In this document: one piece after another, positions 1 to 7,630 of the stretch
Layout of the letters: every line of letters begins with the position of its first letter
Position numbering within the stretch: position 1 is the stretch's first letter
Origin: a virus
DNA: 33,402 bases
Direction: 5' to 3' (one strand)
IMG/VR virus record: IMGVR_UViG_3300043419_000490
Location: 1-33,402 of that record
Notes under the pieces: generated by a model
What the model saw: the letters and a program-made list of their open reading frames with translations, nothing else
The model's database searches: none
What the model was told of the DNA's origin: nothing
Made by a program: the position numbers and the translations under genes

Positions 1-276
1 TGCGATACTGATGAAATACTCGTAGTCGTTGACCTTATTGATGGTGATTGATGTTCGCAGGAATCCAGTTCGCACAGCTGGTGCTTGTCCTGGCGCGGAT
101 GCTTGATACGTTGTCTTTGTGCCTGGCATTTTGTATCTTCGTCCTGACTTAGGACCAGTCATCAGCGCGATCATGCCGGTGTACGAAGCACTCACCGCAT
201 TCTGGAGAAATACAGCCAGCATGCGAAAACGCTTCTCGGCATCGTCAAACCCGGAGAGGTCGACCTTAACGGTCAC
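1..276 (-). CDS. gp10-like neck/tail-completion protein, 3' end cut by window edge
   Basis: Ninety-two codons are visible before the window ends. I chose the GTG at 276 because it overlaps the TGA of the upstream gene as GTGA, the junction style used throughout this operon. The visible part has a lysine/arginine-rich GRRYKMPG stretch, then ASAPGQAPAVRTGFLRTSI, which matches the usual 'S-PG-P-TG-L-SI' signature of HK97 gp10-type head-tail proteins. Such proteins act in the neck or tail-completion complex joining head and tail. A second, clearly diverged member lies at 31711-32169 in the same position relative to a spike-associated gene. The C-terminal third is missing, so function is assigned from family and position. 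Confidence 0.7.
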   Translation of the reverse strand, partial: MTVKVDLSGFDDAEKRFRMLAVFLQNAVSASYTGMIALMTGPKSGRRYKMPGTKTTYQASAPGQAPAVRTGFLRTSITINKVNDYEYFISIA

Positions 277-629
277 GGAGCCAGAACCTCGATGAGCAGT
301 GGACCGAAGCGTCGCACAGTAGTCGAAACTGTGAGCGAGATTGTCAGACGCACCATCGCAGATGTTGGATAAGCAGCCGGGTTCAGGACCGTCACAATGC
401 CCTGTGTGGCCATCGACTTTGTGAGTGTGACACTTCCTCCACCGAAGCTGTATGCGATGCCTGTGGCGGCGTTCGTAAAAGTCGCTCCGAGAGTGCCTGT
501 CGTGATGTCAATCGGTGAGCCGTTTGAATCCACAAGACGCACCACGTATGTGTGCCAGTCACCAGTCCAGGCTGCGAGCTGCACAACCTGTTCCGGGTCT
601 TCGGTGATATTGATAATGTTCACACTCAT
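273..629 (-). CDS. Small spike-associated protein, BppU-N-like beta domain (118 aa)
   Basis: This is a stand-alone beta-rich domain with VRLVDSNGSPIDITTGTLGA near the middle and RRFGPLLIEVLAP at the end. The pattern 'D-x-NG-x-x-IDIT' followed by a terminal 'FGPL' strand also appears at the C-terminus of the spike encoded just upstream, so the two are probably structural relatives. Similar domains occur in BppU-like baseplate and fibre proteins, where they mediate attachment or oligomerisation. The start overlaps the spike stop as ATGA. A paralogue of 117 residues (32166-32519) shares most of the sequence. Its role as a spike partner or adaptor is inferred from position and shared fold pattern. 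Confidence 0.6.
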   Translation of the reverse strand: MSVNIINITEDPEQVVQLAAWTGDWHTYVVRLVDSNGSPIDITTGTLGATFTNAATGIAYSFGGGSVTLTKSMATQGIVTVLNPAAYPTSAMVRLTISLTVSTTVRRFGPLLIEVLAP

Positions 630-2677
630 ACTGGCCTCACATAGAGTTTCAATGGACCGAACACCTGCGTGTCTGTCGCTCCGGTTGTCCTGGTCACAGT
701 AACAGTGTACGTGCCAGACGTGTTCGTCACCGTAGTCGTGAGACCGAATGACAGACGACCATTGTCCGCATACGTCGCAGTGCCGGCATATGACGCCACG
801 AGTGTCCCCGCTGAGCTGTAGACCTTCGCGGTGACCGTCGCACCAGTGATATCGATGCCAGTGCCATTCGCGTCAGTGACCTGGACATCGATGCTCGTGG
901 CTGTGCCGACGTTGACATCAAGTGGCTGATCTGCACCTAAGCCATCAGCCAGGAGTTGATAAGGTCCGATGTGTACGCTGGTCGCAGCTGACACTGGCGT
1001 CAACAGATCTGCACTGATGTAATCTGTCCCGTTGTGAAGGAGAGCGCCCTTCAGCTCAGTGGCGGCGTCCGTGTCGTTTGCAATTGCATGAACATCAGCA
1101 TCCACTCGGCTGATGCCACCAGACTGATGAAGCGTGACGAGGCCCTCCTTCGAGTCCTGATCTGCACGAAGGACATTCCATCCAAACGTTCCGTGCGTTG
1201 TGTGGTCATTAGTCAAAGCACCCCAGACAGCAGATGCCGTCTGCGCTGATGTCAAGCCACCACTGCTGAGTTTTACCGTCATCACCGCACCGTTAGTACC
1301 AGACGCACCACGTACAACTATAGTCACATCGTCAGCACCAGCAGCCAAAGCAGCATCAGGCAAGTCGAGGCGATAAACTCCCGGCATATTGGTTGCGTCT
1401 ACCTCCGCAAAGCCACCAGCAGTCCACGCCTGAGCGATTGTACGGGCTACTAGAGGGATGCTTACAGATGCAGTGCGTGTGCGGTTGTAGCGGGCTGTGA
1501 GACCGCTTGTGGAGGCTGTAAGACCTGTAGCACCTAGATAGAGTTCGATGCTTTGTGATGTGCTACCGGGTGCGATTGTGATGGTGTTCGGTGCAGGTTG
1601 ATTGATGAAGCCAATCACATTGTTCCGCGCCGCATACGTGTATGCTCCCATACCTAACAGGGATTGATACCACGCTACTCCGTCTGCATCTGTTGATGGT
1701 GCGCCTGTTGCTGTACCTGCTCCAAGTAAGCGAGAACCAAGGTATGGGCCATTTACGGAAGGGGCTGGTAATCCAACAATTGCACTGTATCCATAGTCAA
1801 GCCCAATGGTTCCAGTCCAAAGACTATTAAGACCTTGTGTTACTGAATTTACAGTACCGCTTACAAGATTATAGTTTTCAATCAATGAACCACTTACGTT
1901 AGTAAATAAAGTAAACGAACCGGACGTATTTATACATACTGAGTTATAAATAGTAGTCGGGTGTGTAGTATTGCTTTGGTAGAGTTGAGTTGTAAAACCA
2001 TCTAAAACCGTTAGGTTATAAATGGAAATACCTCCTGCATTTGTATTTGTACCAGCTGACCCATTGAAATTCTGTAAAAATATCTGATAACTAACACAGT
2101 CAGTTATTGAAATATTTAAACTGTAATTACCGGTATGGTTTGCTCCATTTATATCAATAGCGTAATTCCCGTGATTGAAAATACATTTATTGAACGATGC
2201 ATTTTGAGCAACATTAGCAGTGGTTGTAATGATAAACCCGCGACTAACTTTACTTACAAAAACGCACTTTTCAAACGACCAGTTAGTACACGTTGCTAAT
2301 GTAAAAGCATATTGAGAACCACCAGTTCTATAAACGTCAAAATAAATATTTGAGAATGACCAGTAGTTTCGACTTGTGAACGTAAACAAAACGGCATCTG
2401 TTGGGTTTACATTGTCTACAAGATAGTTTGTGATTCTGACAATACCAGCCGCTATACCGCCTATGTTGAGAGTTGCTAAAGGGTCTCCAATGAACTGAAT
2501 TGTATTACCTGCTGTACCAGATACGCCAAGTGTAAACGTTCCACGATAACTACCGGGCGCAAGGTAGACGATGTCACCAGCACCGGCAGAAGATAATGCT
2601 GTAGCCAAGGACGTAGGCGCACCGACAGTACCGGGATAAGCCGCCGACCCTGTTGGACTCACATATGCTGTAGCCAT
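626..2677 (-). CDS. Tail spike with right-handed beta-helix N-terminal half (683 aa)
   Basis: The first ~330 residues look like a parallel beta-helix: short repeats rich in N, S, T, V and I, and an early GDIVYLAPGSYRGTF segment typical of pectate-lyase-like folds. Residues from about 345 begin LGMGAYTYAARNNVIGFINQ and continue with a repetitive beta domain containing GGFAEVDATNMPGVYRLDLP, common in phage fibres. The last ~110 residues form a BppU-like domain ending FGPLKLYVRPV. It likely binds or degrades a surface polysaccharide. The beta-helix half is markedly AT-richer than the rest of the gene, suggesting module exchange. The C-terminal half is repeated at the right edge of the window. 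No catalytic residues were identified with confidence. Confidence 0.7.
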   Translation of the reverse strand: MATAYVSPTGSAAYPGTVGAPTSLATALSSAGAGDIVYLAPGSYRGTFTLGVSGTAGNTIQFIGDPLATLNIGGIAAGIVRITNYLVDNVNPTDAVLFTFTSRNYWSFSNIYFDVYRTGGSQYAFTLATCTNWSFEKCVFVSKVSRGFIITTTANVAQNASFNKCIFNHGNYAIDINGANHTGNYSLNISITDCVSYQIFLQNFNGSAGTNTNAGGISIYNLTVLDGFTTQLYQSNTTHPTTIYNSVCINTSGSFTLFTNVSGSLIENYNLVSGTVNSVTQGLNSLWTGTIGLDYGYSAIVGLPAPSVNGPYLGSRLLGAGTATGAPSTDADGVAWYQSLLGMGAYTYAARNNVIGFINQPAPNTITIAPGSTSQSIELYLGATGLTASTSGLTARYNRTRTASVSIPLVARTIAQAWTAGGFAEVDATNMPGVYRLDLPDAALAAGADDVTIVVRGASGTNGAVMTVKLSSGGLTSAQTASAVWGALTNDHTTHGTFGWNVLRADQDSKEGLVTLHQSGGISRVDADVHAIANDTDAATELKGALLHNGTDYISADLLTPVSAATSVHIGPYQLLADGLGADQPLDVNVGTATSIDVQVTDANGTGIDITGATVTAKVYSSAGTLVASYAGTATYADNGRLSFGLTTTVTNTSGTYTVTVTRTTGATDTQVFGPLKLYVRPV
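1542..1665. repeat. 124-bp exact direct repeat, copy 1 (other copy at 33279-33402)
   Basis: These bases lie within the spike gene and are identical to the last 124 bases of the window; the first mismatch is G versus C just before AGTTCG. Near-identity extends further on the low-coordinate side (to about 1250). The repeat ends exactly at the window end. Confidence 0.9.
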
Positions 2678-2904
2678 TAGTTAGATGCACCCTTCGCAAG
2701 TTCGGCAGCCATATACGGTACGAATTGTAAAACAATCTGATATTGAAACTCAAAGGACTGTTGCGGGAACCACTGGAATACGCTTGTTCCGTTCGGTCCA
2801 AAGTCTCCAAGTTTCACACCATCTAAGGAATAAAACTCACCGTAGACAATCCAGTCTGGAGTCGGTGAGGTTACCTGCTCGATGCGGAGGTTCTGAAAGT
2901 TCAT
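2677..2904 (-). CDS. Hypothetical protein (75 aa)
   Basis: This small protein starts at an ATG overlapping the upstream stop and ends by overlapping the spike start as TAATG, so it is tightly coupled to the spike. It is rich in aromatic residues, with WIVYGEFYSLDGVKLGDFGP and a middle WFPQQSFEFQYQIVLQF. It has no signal peptide or transmembrane segment. I do not recognise the family. Position between holin-like genes and the spike suggests a virion or lysis accessory, but this is inference only. Confidence 0.6.
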   Translation of the reverse strand: MNFQNLRIEQVTSPTPDWIVYGEFYSLDGVKLGDFGPNGTSVFQWFPQQSFEFQYQIVLQFVPYMAAELAKGASN

Positions 2905-3152
2905 TTGCCCACCTTCAAAGCGTTCATGTCAGTACCCTTGAAAGGCATCGTCAAGAACGCCAGCACACTAGACACCGCAGCGGAGACACCAGCCGCTACC
3001 GCCTTGCTCCCGTACAGTGCAAGCACTGCGCCCAGCTCGCTGATGTCGTGTGCTTCAGCGGTTCTGATGCCATCACCGAATACCGAAGTGAAGGCAGCCA
3101 CGAAGGCCACGATCACAACGACCACTAACCGTTTGATACTGATGCTGTTCAT
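2901..3152 (-). CDS. Small membrane protein, holin candidate (83 aa)
   Basis: The ATG at 3152 is preferred to upstream in-frame starts because it overlaps the previous stop as ATGA and the upstream extension is antisense-like low-complexity sequence. The protein has a basic N-terminus, then a strong hydrophobic helix (RLVVVVIVAFVAAFTSV, about residues 8-26), and a second hydrophobic stretch at about 43-67. Two membrane segments, small size and the neighbouring membrane/coiled-coil gene fit a holin-type pore protein. An unusual point is that it lies far from the lysin (22832-23368), inside the head-to-spike block. It could instead be a membrane-associated injection protein. Confidence 0.5.
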   Translation of the reverse strand: MNSISIKRLVVVVIVAFVAAFTSVFGDGIRTAEAHDISELGAVLALYGSKAVAAGVSAAVSSVLAFLTMPFKGTDMNALKVGK

Positions 3153-3376
3153 CTTTGTATGATCGCCTCCAGCGCTGAAACTTTGTTTTCCAACTTGCCT
3201 AGCCGTTGCTCTATGCGGCGCACTTCCTGCTGCTGCCCGTCTAAGGTGTTGATAATGTGTGCCACCTGTGTCTCCATGCGCGTTAACCTGACCTGTATAG
3301 CCACCCATGCGGCACCGATACTAGTAACGGTTATAAAGGCTTGTATGCCAATAGGAACCCACGCTTCTGCCGTCAT
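3149..3376 (-). CDS. Membrane-anchored coiled-coil protein, possible holin partner (75 aa)
   Basis: An N-terminal hydrophobic segment (about residues 6-28) is followed by a heptad-rich coiled coil to the C-terminus (RIEQRLGKLENKVSALEA). This N-in or N-out single-pass plus coiled-coil layout resembles XhlA/haemolysin-type or holin-accessory proteins encoded next to holins. It overlaps the head-closure stop and the next membrane-protein start by 4 bases each. Function is inferred from topology and pairing with the two-helix protein downstream. Confidence 0.5.
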   Translation of the reverse strand: MTAEAWVPIGIQAFITVTSIGAAWVAIQVRLTRMETQVAHIINTLDGQQQEVRRIEQRLGKLENKVSALEAIIQR

Positions 3377-3738
3377 GATGTACGCTCCACCAGCCCAACG
3401 TGCTGCACCAATAATTCTGTCTGTCCAAAGTCTGTCCCTACGACATCGTAATACTTCGAATCATCACCCACCCGGTACACGCGGTCTTGTGGCATCACGT
3501 CAGCCCCTACAGCGACTATCAAAGTCCACTGTGCAGATGATGCTATGCCACCGCCTACGATGCTCTCCGTGTCGTTCTGGTTGGTGAGCCTGGCGTTGTA
3601 CTCGGCAACCTTGCGCCACGTCTCAGTGGCACCGCCCCTGCCATCTTCGGTCAAGGTGAAGCGGTGTATCTCTACCCGGTCTTGGCAGAGGTTGCGTACC
3701 ATGCCTGCTTGAAGCGTTGCGCGTAGAATCGGGCTCAT
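3373..3738 (-). CDS. Head closure / head-tail adaptor protein (121 aa)
   Basis: The sequence has the head-tail adaptor pattern: an N-terminal strand (DRVEIHRFTLTEDGRGGATETW), then VAEYNARLTN and a beta-rich C-terminus with QDRVYRVGDDSKYYDVVGTD. This is the SPP1 gp16 / PF05521-like family that plugs the connector after packaging. Length fits the family. It follows the connector with an ATGA overlap, the standard order in HK97-type genomes. Assignment by motif shape and synteny is fairly strong. Confidence 0.7.
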   Translation of the reverse strand: MSPILRATLQAGMVRNLCQDRVEIHRFTLTEDGRGGATETWRKVAEYNARLTNQNDTESIVGGGIASSAQWTLIVAVGADVMPQDRVYRVGDDSKYYDVVGTDFGQTELLVQHVGLVERTS

Positions 3739-4232
3739 GCGAACACCAGAGGGCGGTATCGCTCTGCCATCGAAAGGCAGTGTGCTTTGAGTTGGGAAAG
3801 CTTCACATCGGAGGTGCCTTCCTTGGCATCGATGTCACTAGCGCAACGGCTAGCCTTTATCATCCACGCTTGCCGGGTTGCGGTGCGAACATCGTATCTT
3901 TCAACGTTGATCGGGCCTTGGTCTACCCACATCAGCGTAGGGTCTCCCGTGCCATCTTCAAGGGTAAAGCCCTTGACTTGGTACGGAGAATAGACCGGAT
4001 AATCGGGTTGTGTCGTGCCTGACGTACCGGCTACCCGGCACTCGTAGACCCTGCCGTTGGGCGTTGTAGGTACTACACGGTCACCTACAGCATAAGCCGT
4101 GCTGGCCGTCCAAGTGCTGAACCGTGAGAAAGAATCAAGGATGCTTCCTATGTCGGTGGTGGACATCTGCGGATAACTTTGGGCATCCACAAAAAGTGAT
4201 ACCTGCGCTATCGCTTCGGCTCGTGTCATCAT
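3735..4232 (-). CDS. Head-tail connector with an inserted CBM-like domain (165 aa)
   Basis: The N-terminus (residues 1-40, MTRAEAIAQVSLFVDAQSYP) and the helical C-terminus (about 110-165, including RQAWMIKASRCASDID and CLSMAERYRPLVF) resemble gp6/gp15-type connectors that ring the portal. Between them, residues ~38-105 form a separate module: WTASTAYAVGDRVV, then GRVYECRVAGTSGTTQPDYP, and DGTGDPTLMWVDQG. That is the pattern of the small carbohydrate-binding module family 5/12-like domains seen in chitinases and phage tail proteins. The gene follows a capsid terminator and has a possible leaderless promoter (4238-4248) 5 bases before its ATG. It ends overlapping head closure. Confidence 0.6.
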   Translation of the reverse strand: MMTRAEAIAQVSLFVDAQSYPQMSTTDIGSILDSFSRFSTWTASTAYAVGDRVVPTTPNGRVYECRVAGTSGTTQPDYPVYSPYQVKGFTLEDGTGDPTLMWVDQGPINVERYDVRTATRQAWMIKASRCASDIDAKEGTSDVKLSQLKAHCLSMAERYRPLVFA

Positions 4233-4237
4233 GCTCC

Positions 4238-4248
4238 ACTATCCCACA
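4238..4248 (-). promoter_or_regulatory. TGTGGGATAGT element, 5 bases before connector ATG
   Basis: On the minus strand TGTGGGATAGT precedes GGAGC and the ATG at 4232. The hexamer GATAGT would act as an extended -10 box (TGG before it), giving a start of transcription at or next to the ATG. It lies directly after the capsid terminator (4257-4284). No clear -35 box is seen. Confidence 0.5.
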
Positions 4249-4256
4249 TATAAAGA

Positions 4257-4284
4257 AAGCCCCCGGCACGTCTGCCGAGGGCTT
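4257..4284 (-). terminator. Rho-independent terminator after the major capsid gene
   Basis: The minus transcript forms a 12-bp imperfect stem (arms AAGCCCTCGGCA and TGCCGGGGGCTT) with loop GACG, followed by a T-rich stretch TTCTTTATAT. The capsid stop is at 4304-4306, 20 bases before it. Confidence 0.8.
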
Positions 4285-4303
4285 GAGATACGAACCGCTA
4301 GGC

Positions 4304-5584
4304 TTATGTAGCTGCGGATGCTCCGACGATAAGCGAACCCGGTACACGGTTGGCTGCTGTTGCATCCACGTTACCGATGTCAAACGCTTTGAATGCGAAT
4401 CGCTCAGTTGCCTTGAATGCAAGCGCATCTTCGACAAAGTAGCGCTGATCCGAAACCTCGATGGTAACGGTTCGGCGGTCACCGAATGCTGTACCCATGC
4501 TCAGGTCACCCAAGAGGACATAAGGCGTGGATGCTGCAAGGGTCTTCTGCATATTCTGGACGAACACGACAGGGTAACCGTAGAGCATAGGCGTAGGGCC
4601 GTACGCATTTGCGATGTCGCTGATGGCGTTTCCACCAAGTGCATCAAGCAAAGGTGCAATCGCGTTGTACCAAATCTCCTTATGCATATACCACTTGGCC
4701 TGTGCGGCGTATGTCGGGAGCTTGGCAACCATACCCTTCAGGTTAGCAAGTGTCGGGCTGTAGGTGATGGTCTGGCCGGTCGTGAAGACCTGCAAGGACG
4801 CGATGTTAGCCTTGGTTGCGTTGCTGCTGTAGATGGCATAAAGGATGCCATCGAGGCCGCTCGTGCTATCGACTGCATTGTTGAAAACAACGCGGTCTTC
4901 TTCCTTCGCAAGAACGTAAGCCATGTCACGGGCAAGCGTTGCACCAAAGTCGATGATGCTATCTTCGGCCAACTCTTTAGAAACCTGAGTAAGGACAGAT
5001 GGCTTCTTTGCAACCAAGTTGACCTGTGCAAAGGTCATATCGGAAGCGGTGATAGCGGTATTCTCACCCGGGTAGTAAACCGTGGTGCTCGCGGTTGCGT
5101 TTGGCACGTTCAAGACATCGCTGGACATCGGGTAGATGCGGCAGTTCTGCCGAGCAATACCGAACTGCTCACGGAGGTAGATAAGCTCAGAGGACAACGG
5201 ATCTGGAACGGTAAAACCACCAGCGGTTGTCGTACCTTCGGACTGTGCTTTGAGGTTGTTCTTGACCCACTCAGCGGCCTTGCGGTTGCCCATGATAGAG
5301 CGTCCCCACTGACCCCAAGCGTAAGCCTTCCAGTTTGCCTCATCACGAGTACCGGAGAATGGATTCTTACCAACGCCGCCGGATTTCCATGGCTGCTCAT
5401 CTGCAACTTCCGTTGCTACTGGATGACCTTGTCCAAGTGCCTTGATTGTCTCGATGCGCTCTTCGATGCCCTTGGCTTCTGCCATCAGGCTCTTGACCTG
5501 TGCAAGGTCACCGTTACCGGAAGCAAGCTCCCGTGCGGTAGCCAAGACAGATTCTTTTTGATTCTGTAGTTGTGTGAGATTCAT
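4304..5584 (-). CDS. Major capsid protein, HK97 fold (426 aa)
   Basis: The N-terminal ~80 residues are helical and charged (TQLQNQKESVLATARELASG, then EAKGIEERIETIKALG), like the delta/scaffolding domain removed by the prohead protease. The mature part has NCRIYPMSSDVLNVPNATAS and AKKPSVLTQVSKELAEDS, followed by AYVLAKEEDRVVFNNAVDS, the usual HK97-family spine-helix region. The C-terminus has the P-domain strand RRTVTIEVSDQRYFVEDALA. The start overlaps the protease stop as ATGA. A terminator-like hairpin (4257-4284) follows, fitting high, self-contained expression. Confidence 0.85.
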   Translation of the reverse strand: MNLTQLQNQKESVLATARELASGNGDLAQVKSLMAEAKGIEERIETIKALGQGHPVATEVADEQPWKSGGVGKNPFSGTRDEANWKAYAWGQWGRSIMGNRKAAEWVKNNLKAQSEGTTTAGGFTVPDPLSSELIYLREQFGIARQNCRIYPMSSDVLNVPNATASTTVYYPGENTAITASDMTFAQVNLVAKKPSVLTQVSKELAEDSIIDFGATLARDMAYVLAKEEDRVVFNNAVDSTSGLDGILYAIYSSNATKANIASLQVFTTGQTITYSPTLANLKGMVAKLPTYAAQAKWYMHKEIWYNAIAPLLDALGGNAISDIANAYGPTPMLYGYPVVFVQNMQKTLAASTPYVLLGDLSMGTAFGDRRTVTIEVSDQRYFVEDALAFKATERFAFKAFDIGNVDATAANRVPGSLIVGASAAT

Positions 5585-6564
5585 AGTTGTGTTAGCAACT
5601 CCAGACGTGCCAGCAGTTCCTGGCGTTCGTCATTGTCATGGGCTTTCGCCTCTACTACGATGACCGGGTTTGCTTCTGGCTGGTCTGCATCCCGCAGAGA
5701 ATCCCAACACTCAGGAGCAAGTCGCTTTGCAGCTGACCGGCTAAGACCGACTGCATCCCGCAGCCGACGTTCAACACCCCGCAAGGATGCGGGTTGTATA
5801 CATTTGGCACCGTGCATGGCGTATAGCTGCTTTGCACGATTCGCAAACTCATTGATGATTGCATCAGCCATTGAAGCATCAGCCACCAAGCCGATACCCT
5901 CGGACATCGCTTCGTAGTAGGCTTCCATGCCTTCATGGATTAGATCCGCTTCAGCCATCTTGAATAGCTCAGCGGCGTACTCTTCCGGGGATTGTTCAGG
6001 CATTGGAGCCATGACCATCTCTTCTTCTTCTTCCATCATAGGCTCCATGCCGTAGTACTCCTTGAGGGTTTTTACACTGTTGCGATACTCGGCAGGTGTC
6101 GGGGTAATGCTTGCCTCAGCGATAGGCCAGCGGGTAATCTCAGCGGCACCACCCATGCTCTTCCGCTCTACCAGATGACCAGCGGCACCGGATGAAAAGC
6201 CCATCTTGCCTTGCTTGCAGAGTTTCGCAATCATGCTGCCGTATTCATCCGCCATGTCTAGTTGAGCCTCATACCAAAGCCCGGTATCGTCCATCTTGAT
6301 GTAGCCTGTACCGATGCTCTTCTTGCCGACAGCGGCATCCATGCCGTGATGGTAGTACACATTCAAAGGGACTCGCTGCCCCTTGGCAACCGGGAAACCG
6401 TAGTCGGTTTGAGGCGTGAAGTAATCGCCCTCAAGGTCGGCGGTCTTATCGTTACCAAAGCGCACAAGGTAGCCCTTGACGTAGCCAAGCCTGTCGCTCT
6501 TGATACCGTCTACGGAAGATGTCAGCAAGTCCATACCCTCAGTATCCCACAGTGCATTTTTCAT
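5581..6564 (-). CDS. Prohead protease, with an acidic C-terminal region (327 aa)
   Basis: This is an HK97/U35-type serine protease that trims the capsid delta domain. It has GYLVRFGNDKTADLEGDYF, a histidine pair in VYYHHGMD (about 72-73), the serine block MGFSSGAAGH (about 121-130) and EASITPTPAE (about 150-159). After ~165 the chain is acidic and helical, with an EEEEE run, and could act as an internal scaffold. Two starts compete: ATG 6564 overlaps the MuF stop as ATGA, while ATG 6534 (MDLLTSSVDG) lies 6 bases after a TGTGGGATACT element. Both may be used. Confidence 0.8.
   Translation of the reverse strand: MKNALWDTEGMDLLTSSVDGIKSDRLGYVKGYLVRFGNDKTADLEGDYFTPQTDYGFPVAKGQRVPLNVYYHHGMDAAVGKKSIGTGYIKMDDTGLWYEAQLDMADEYGSMIAKLCKQGKMGFSSGAAGHLVERKSMGGAAEITRWPIAEASITPTPAEYRNSVKTLKEYYGMEPMMEEEEEMVMAPMPEQSPEEYAAELFKMAEADLIHEGMEAYYEAMSEGIGLVADASMADAIINEFANRAKQLYAMHGAKCIQPASLRGVERRLRDAVGLSRSAAKRLAPECWDSLRDADQPEANPVIVVEAKAHDNDERQELLARLELLTQL
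6540..6551 (-). promoter_or_regulatory. TGTGGGATACTG element, 6 bases before protease ATG 6534
   Basis: The hexamer GATACT (6541-6546) is followed by GAGGGT and then ATG, so a transcript would start at the A of ATG. The bases also encode Leu-Trp-Asp-Thr if the ATG at 6564 is used. It may boost protease and capsid expression. Confidence 0.4.
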
Positions 6565-7547
6565 AGGTACGTTGTTAGATCCGGTTGATAACCCTCTAGG
6601 TCTCTAAGCGGCAATACCCGTGTAGTAGGCCCCCAGTCAGCGTTAGGCACCACGGTAGCCATGTCACTGAGCGGTAGCCCTTCGCTGTAAAGGTTGTAGC
6701 GAGCGGTGCCAAGTATCTGGTGGGCTTCAACCTGCGTAAGCCCCTTCAGAATCTCTTCACCGGTTGCCACCTTGGGGCGGGTATCCGGGATGCTACTATC
6801 CCCGGTTATCTCAGCCCATGAAAGCGTCTCCGGTATCATCACGCACCGGCAGTTCGGATGGCTTGGCATAATGGTGTCGGTGGCGTGAAGGGTGCCGGAG
6901 AGAGCCAAGCAAGCAAGGCATACCCGGCTGTCCTGCGTAGCCTGCCGCCGGTACCCGGTAACCGAACCATTCTCCGTATAGAGTTGCCGCTGGGCTTCCC
7001 TGGCGCTTCGTATCATCTCAGTACGCGCTATCGTCTCGGCACGTTGCCGTCCGATGTCTGCCGCTTTGCGTACCCGCCGTGCTACCGTGCGCGGGCCTTC
7101 ACCTAGGCTGATGCCTTGTACCAAAGCCATCTGCATGGAATCCGTGGTTACTTGGGGGATGGCATCGAATAGGACAGCCAGAGGCGAACCATCGCCTGCG
7201 AACCCGACAAAGGCCTGCAGGGCTTCGTCAGGTAGACTTGTCCAGCTAGTACCAAGGGTAACGCCGGCGGGCTTTTTACCCGCTGCCGCTTCCACAAGGC
7301 GCGGCGTTGCATCATTAGCAAGGATAGCGGCTTGTAGCTGCCCATCGGCTGTAATCACTGCCCCCTCAACGCTGAACTTCTTCAGGTTCTTTCCCAGCTG
7401 CTCAATGTTATCTATGATCCGCTGACGCATCCAGAGTATGGTTTCGCTTGGCGGTTCCCCGTTTGCTTCACGCTCTGCGATACGCCCCTCTAACGCTTCA
7501 AGCTCATCGATGCTGGCTTTGGTAGCGGCTTTGTATGCCCGTTGCAT
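6561..7547 (-). CDS. MuF-like minor head protein (328 aa or longer)
   Basis: The protein has a helical N-terminal half and a C-terminal Mu gpF-type domain with RAETIARTEMIRSAREA, a CxxC in SRVCLACLAL and the hallmark HPNCRC. These minor head proteins attach at the portal and are packaged with, or injected along, the DNA. The ATG at 7547 is the first standard start, but the frame stays open upstream with plausible helix sequence (YRNDLLEREGVAISR, between about 7548 and 7592) up to the end of the portal gene. No ATG, GTG or TTG lies there in frame. A GGAGG sequence sits near 7646. The true start may be non-canonical. Confidence 0.75.
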   Translation of the reverse strand: MQRAYKAATKASIDELEALEGRIAEREANGEPPSETILWMRQRIIDNIEQLGKNLKKFSVEGAVITADGQLQAAILANDATPRLVEAAAGKKPAGVTLGTSWTSLPDEALQAFVGFAGDGSPLAVLFDAIPQVTTDSMQMALVQGISLGEGPRTVARRVRKAADIGRQRAETIARTEMIRSAREAQRQLYTENGSVTGYRRQATQDSRVCLACLALSGTLHATDTIMPSHPNCRCVMIPETLSWAEITGDSSIPDTRPKVATGEEILKGLTQVEAHQILGTARYNLYSEGLPLSDMATVVPNADWGPTTRVLPLRDLEGYQPDLTTYL

Positions 7548-7630
7548 CCGGCTGATGGCTACGCCTTCACGCTCTAAAAGGTCATTACGATACTTCTGAG
7601 ATGCGGCATATATCCTGCCCGTCCCTGTGT

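Noticed and set aside
4124-5569. Long plus-strand open frame of 481 codons
   Set aside because: It is antisense to the major capsid gene, is cysteine-rich with no recognisable motif, and has no ribosome-binding sequence.
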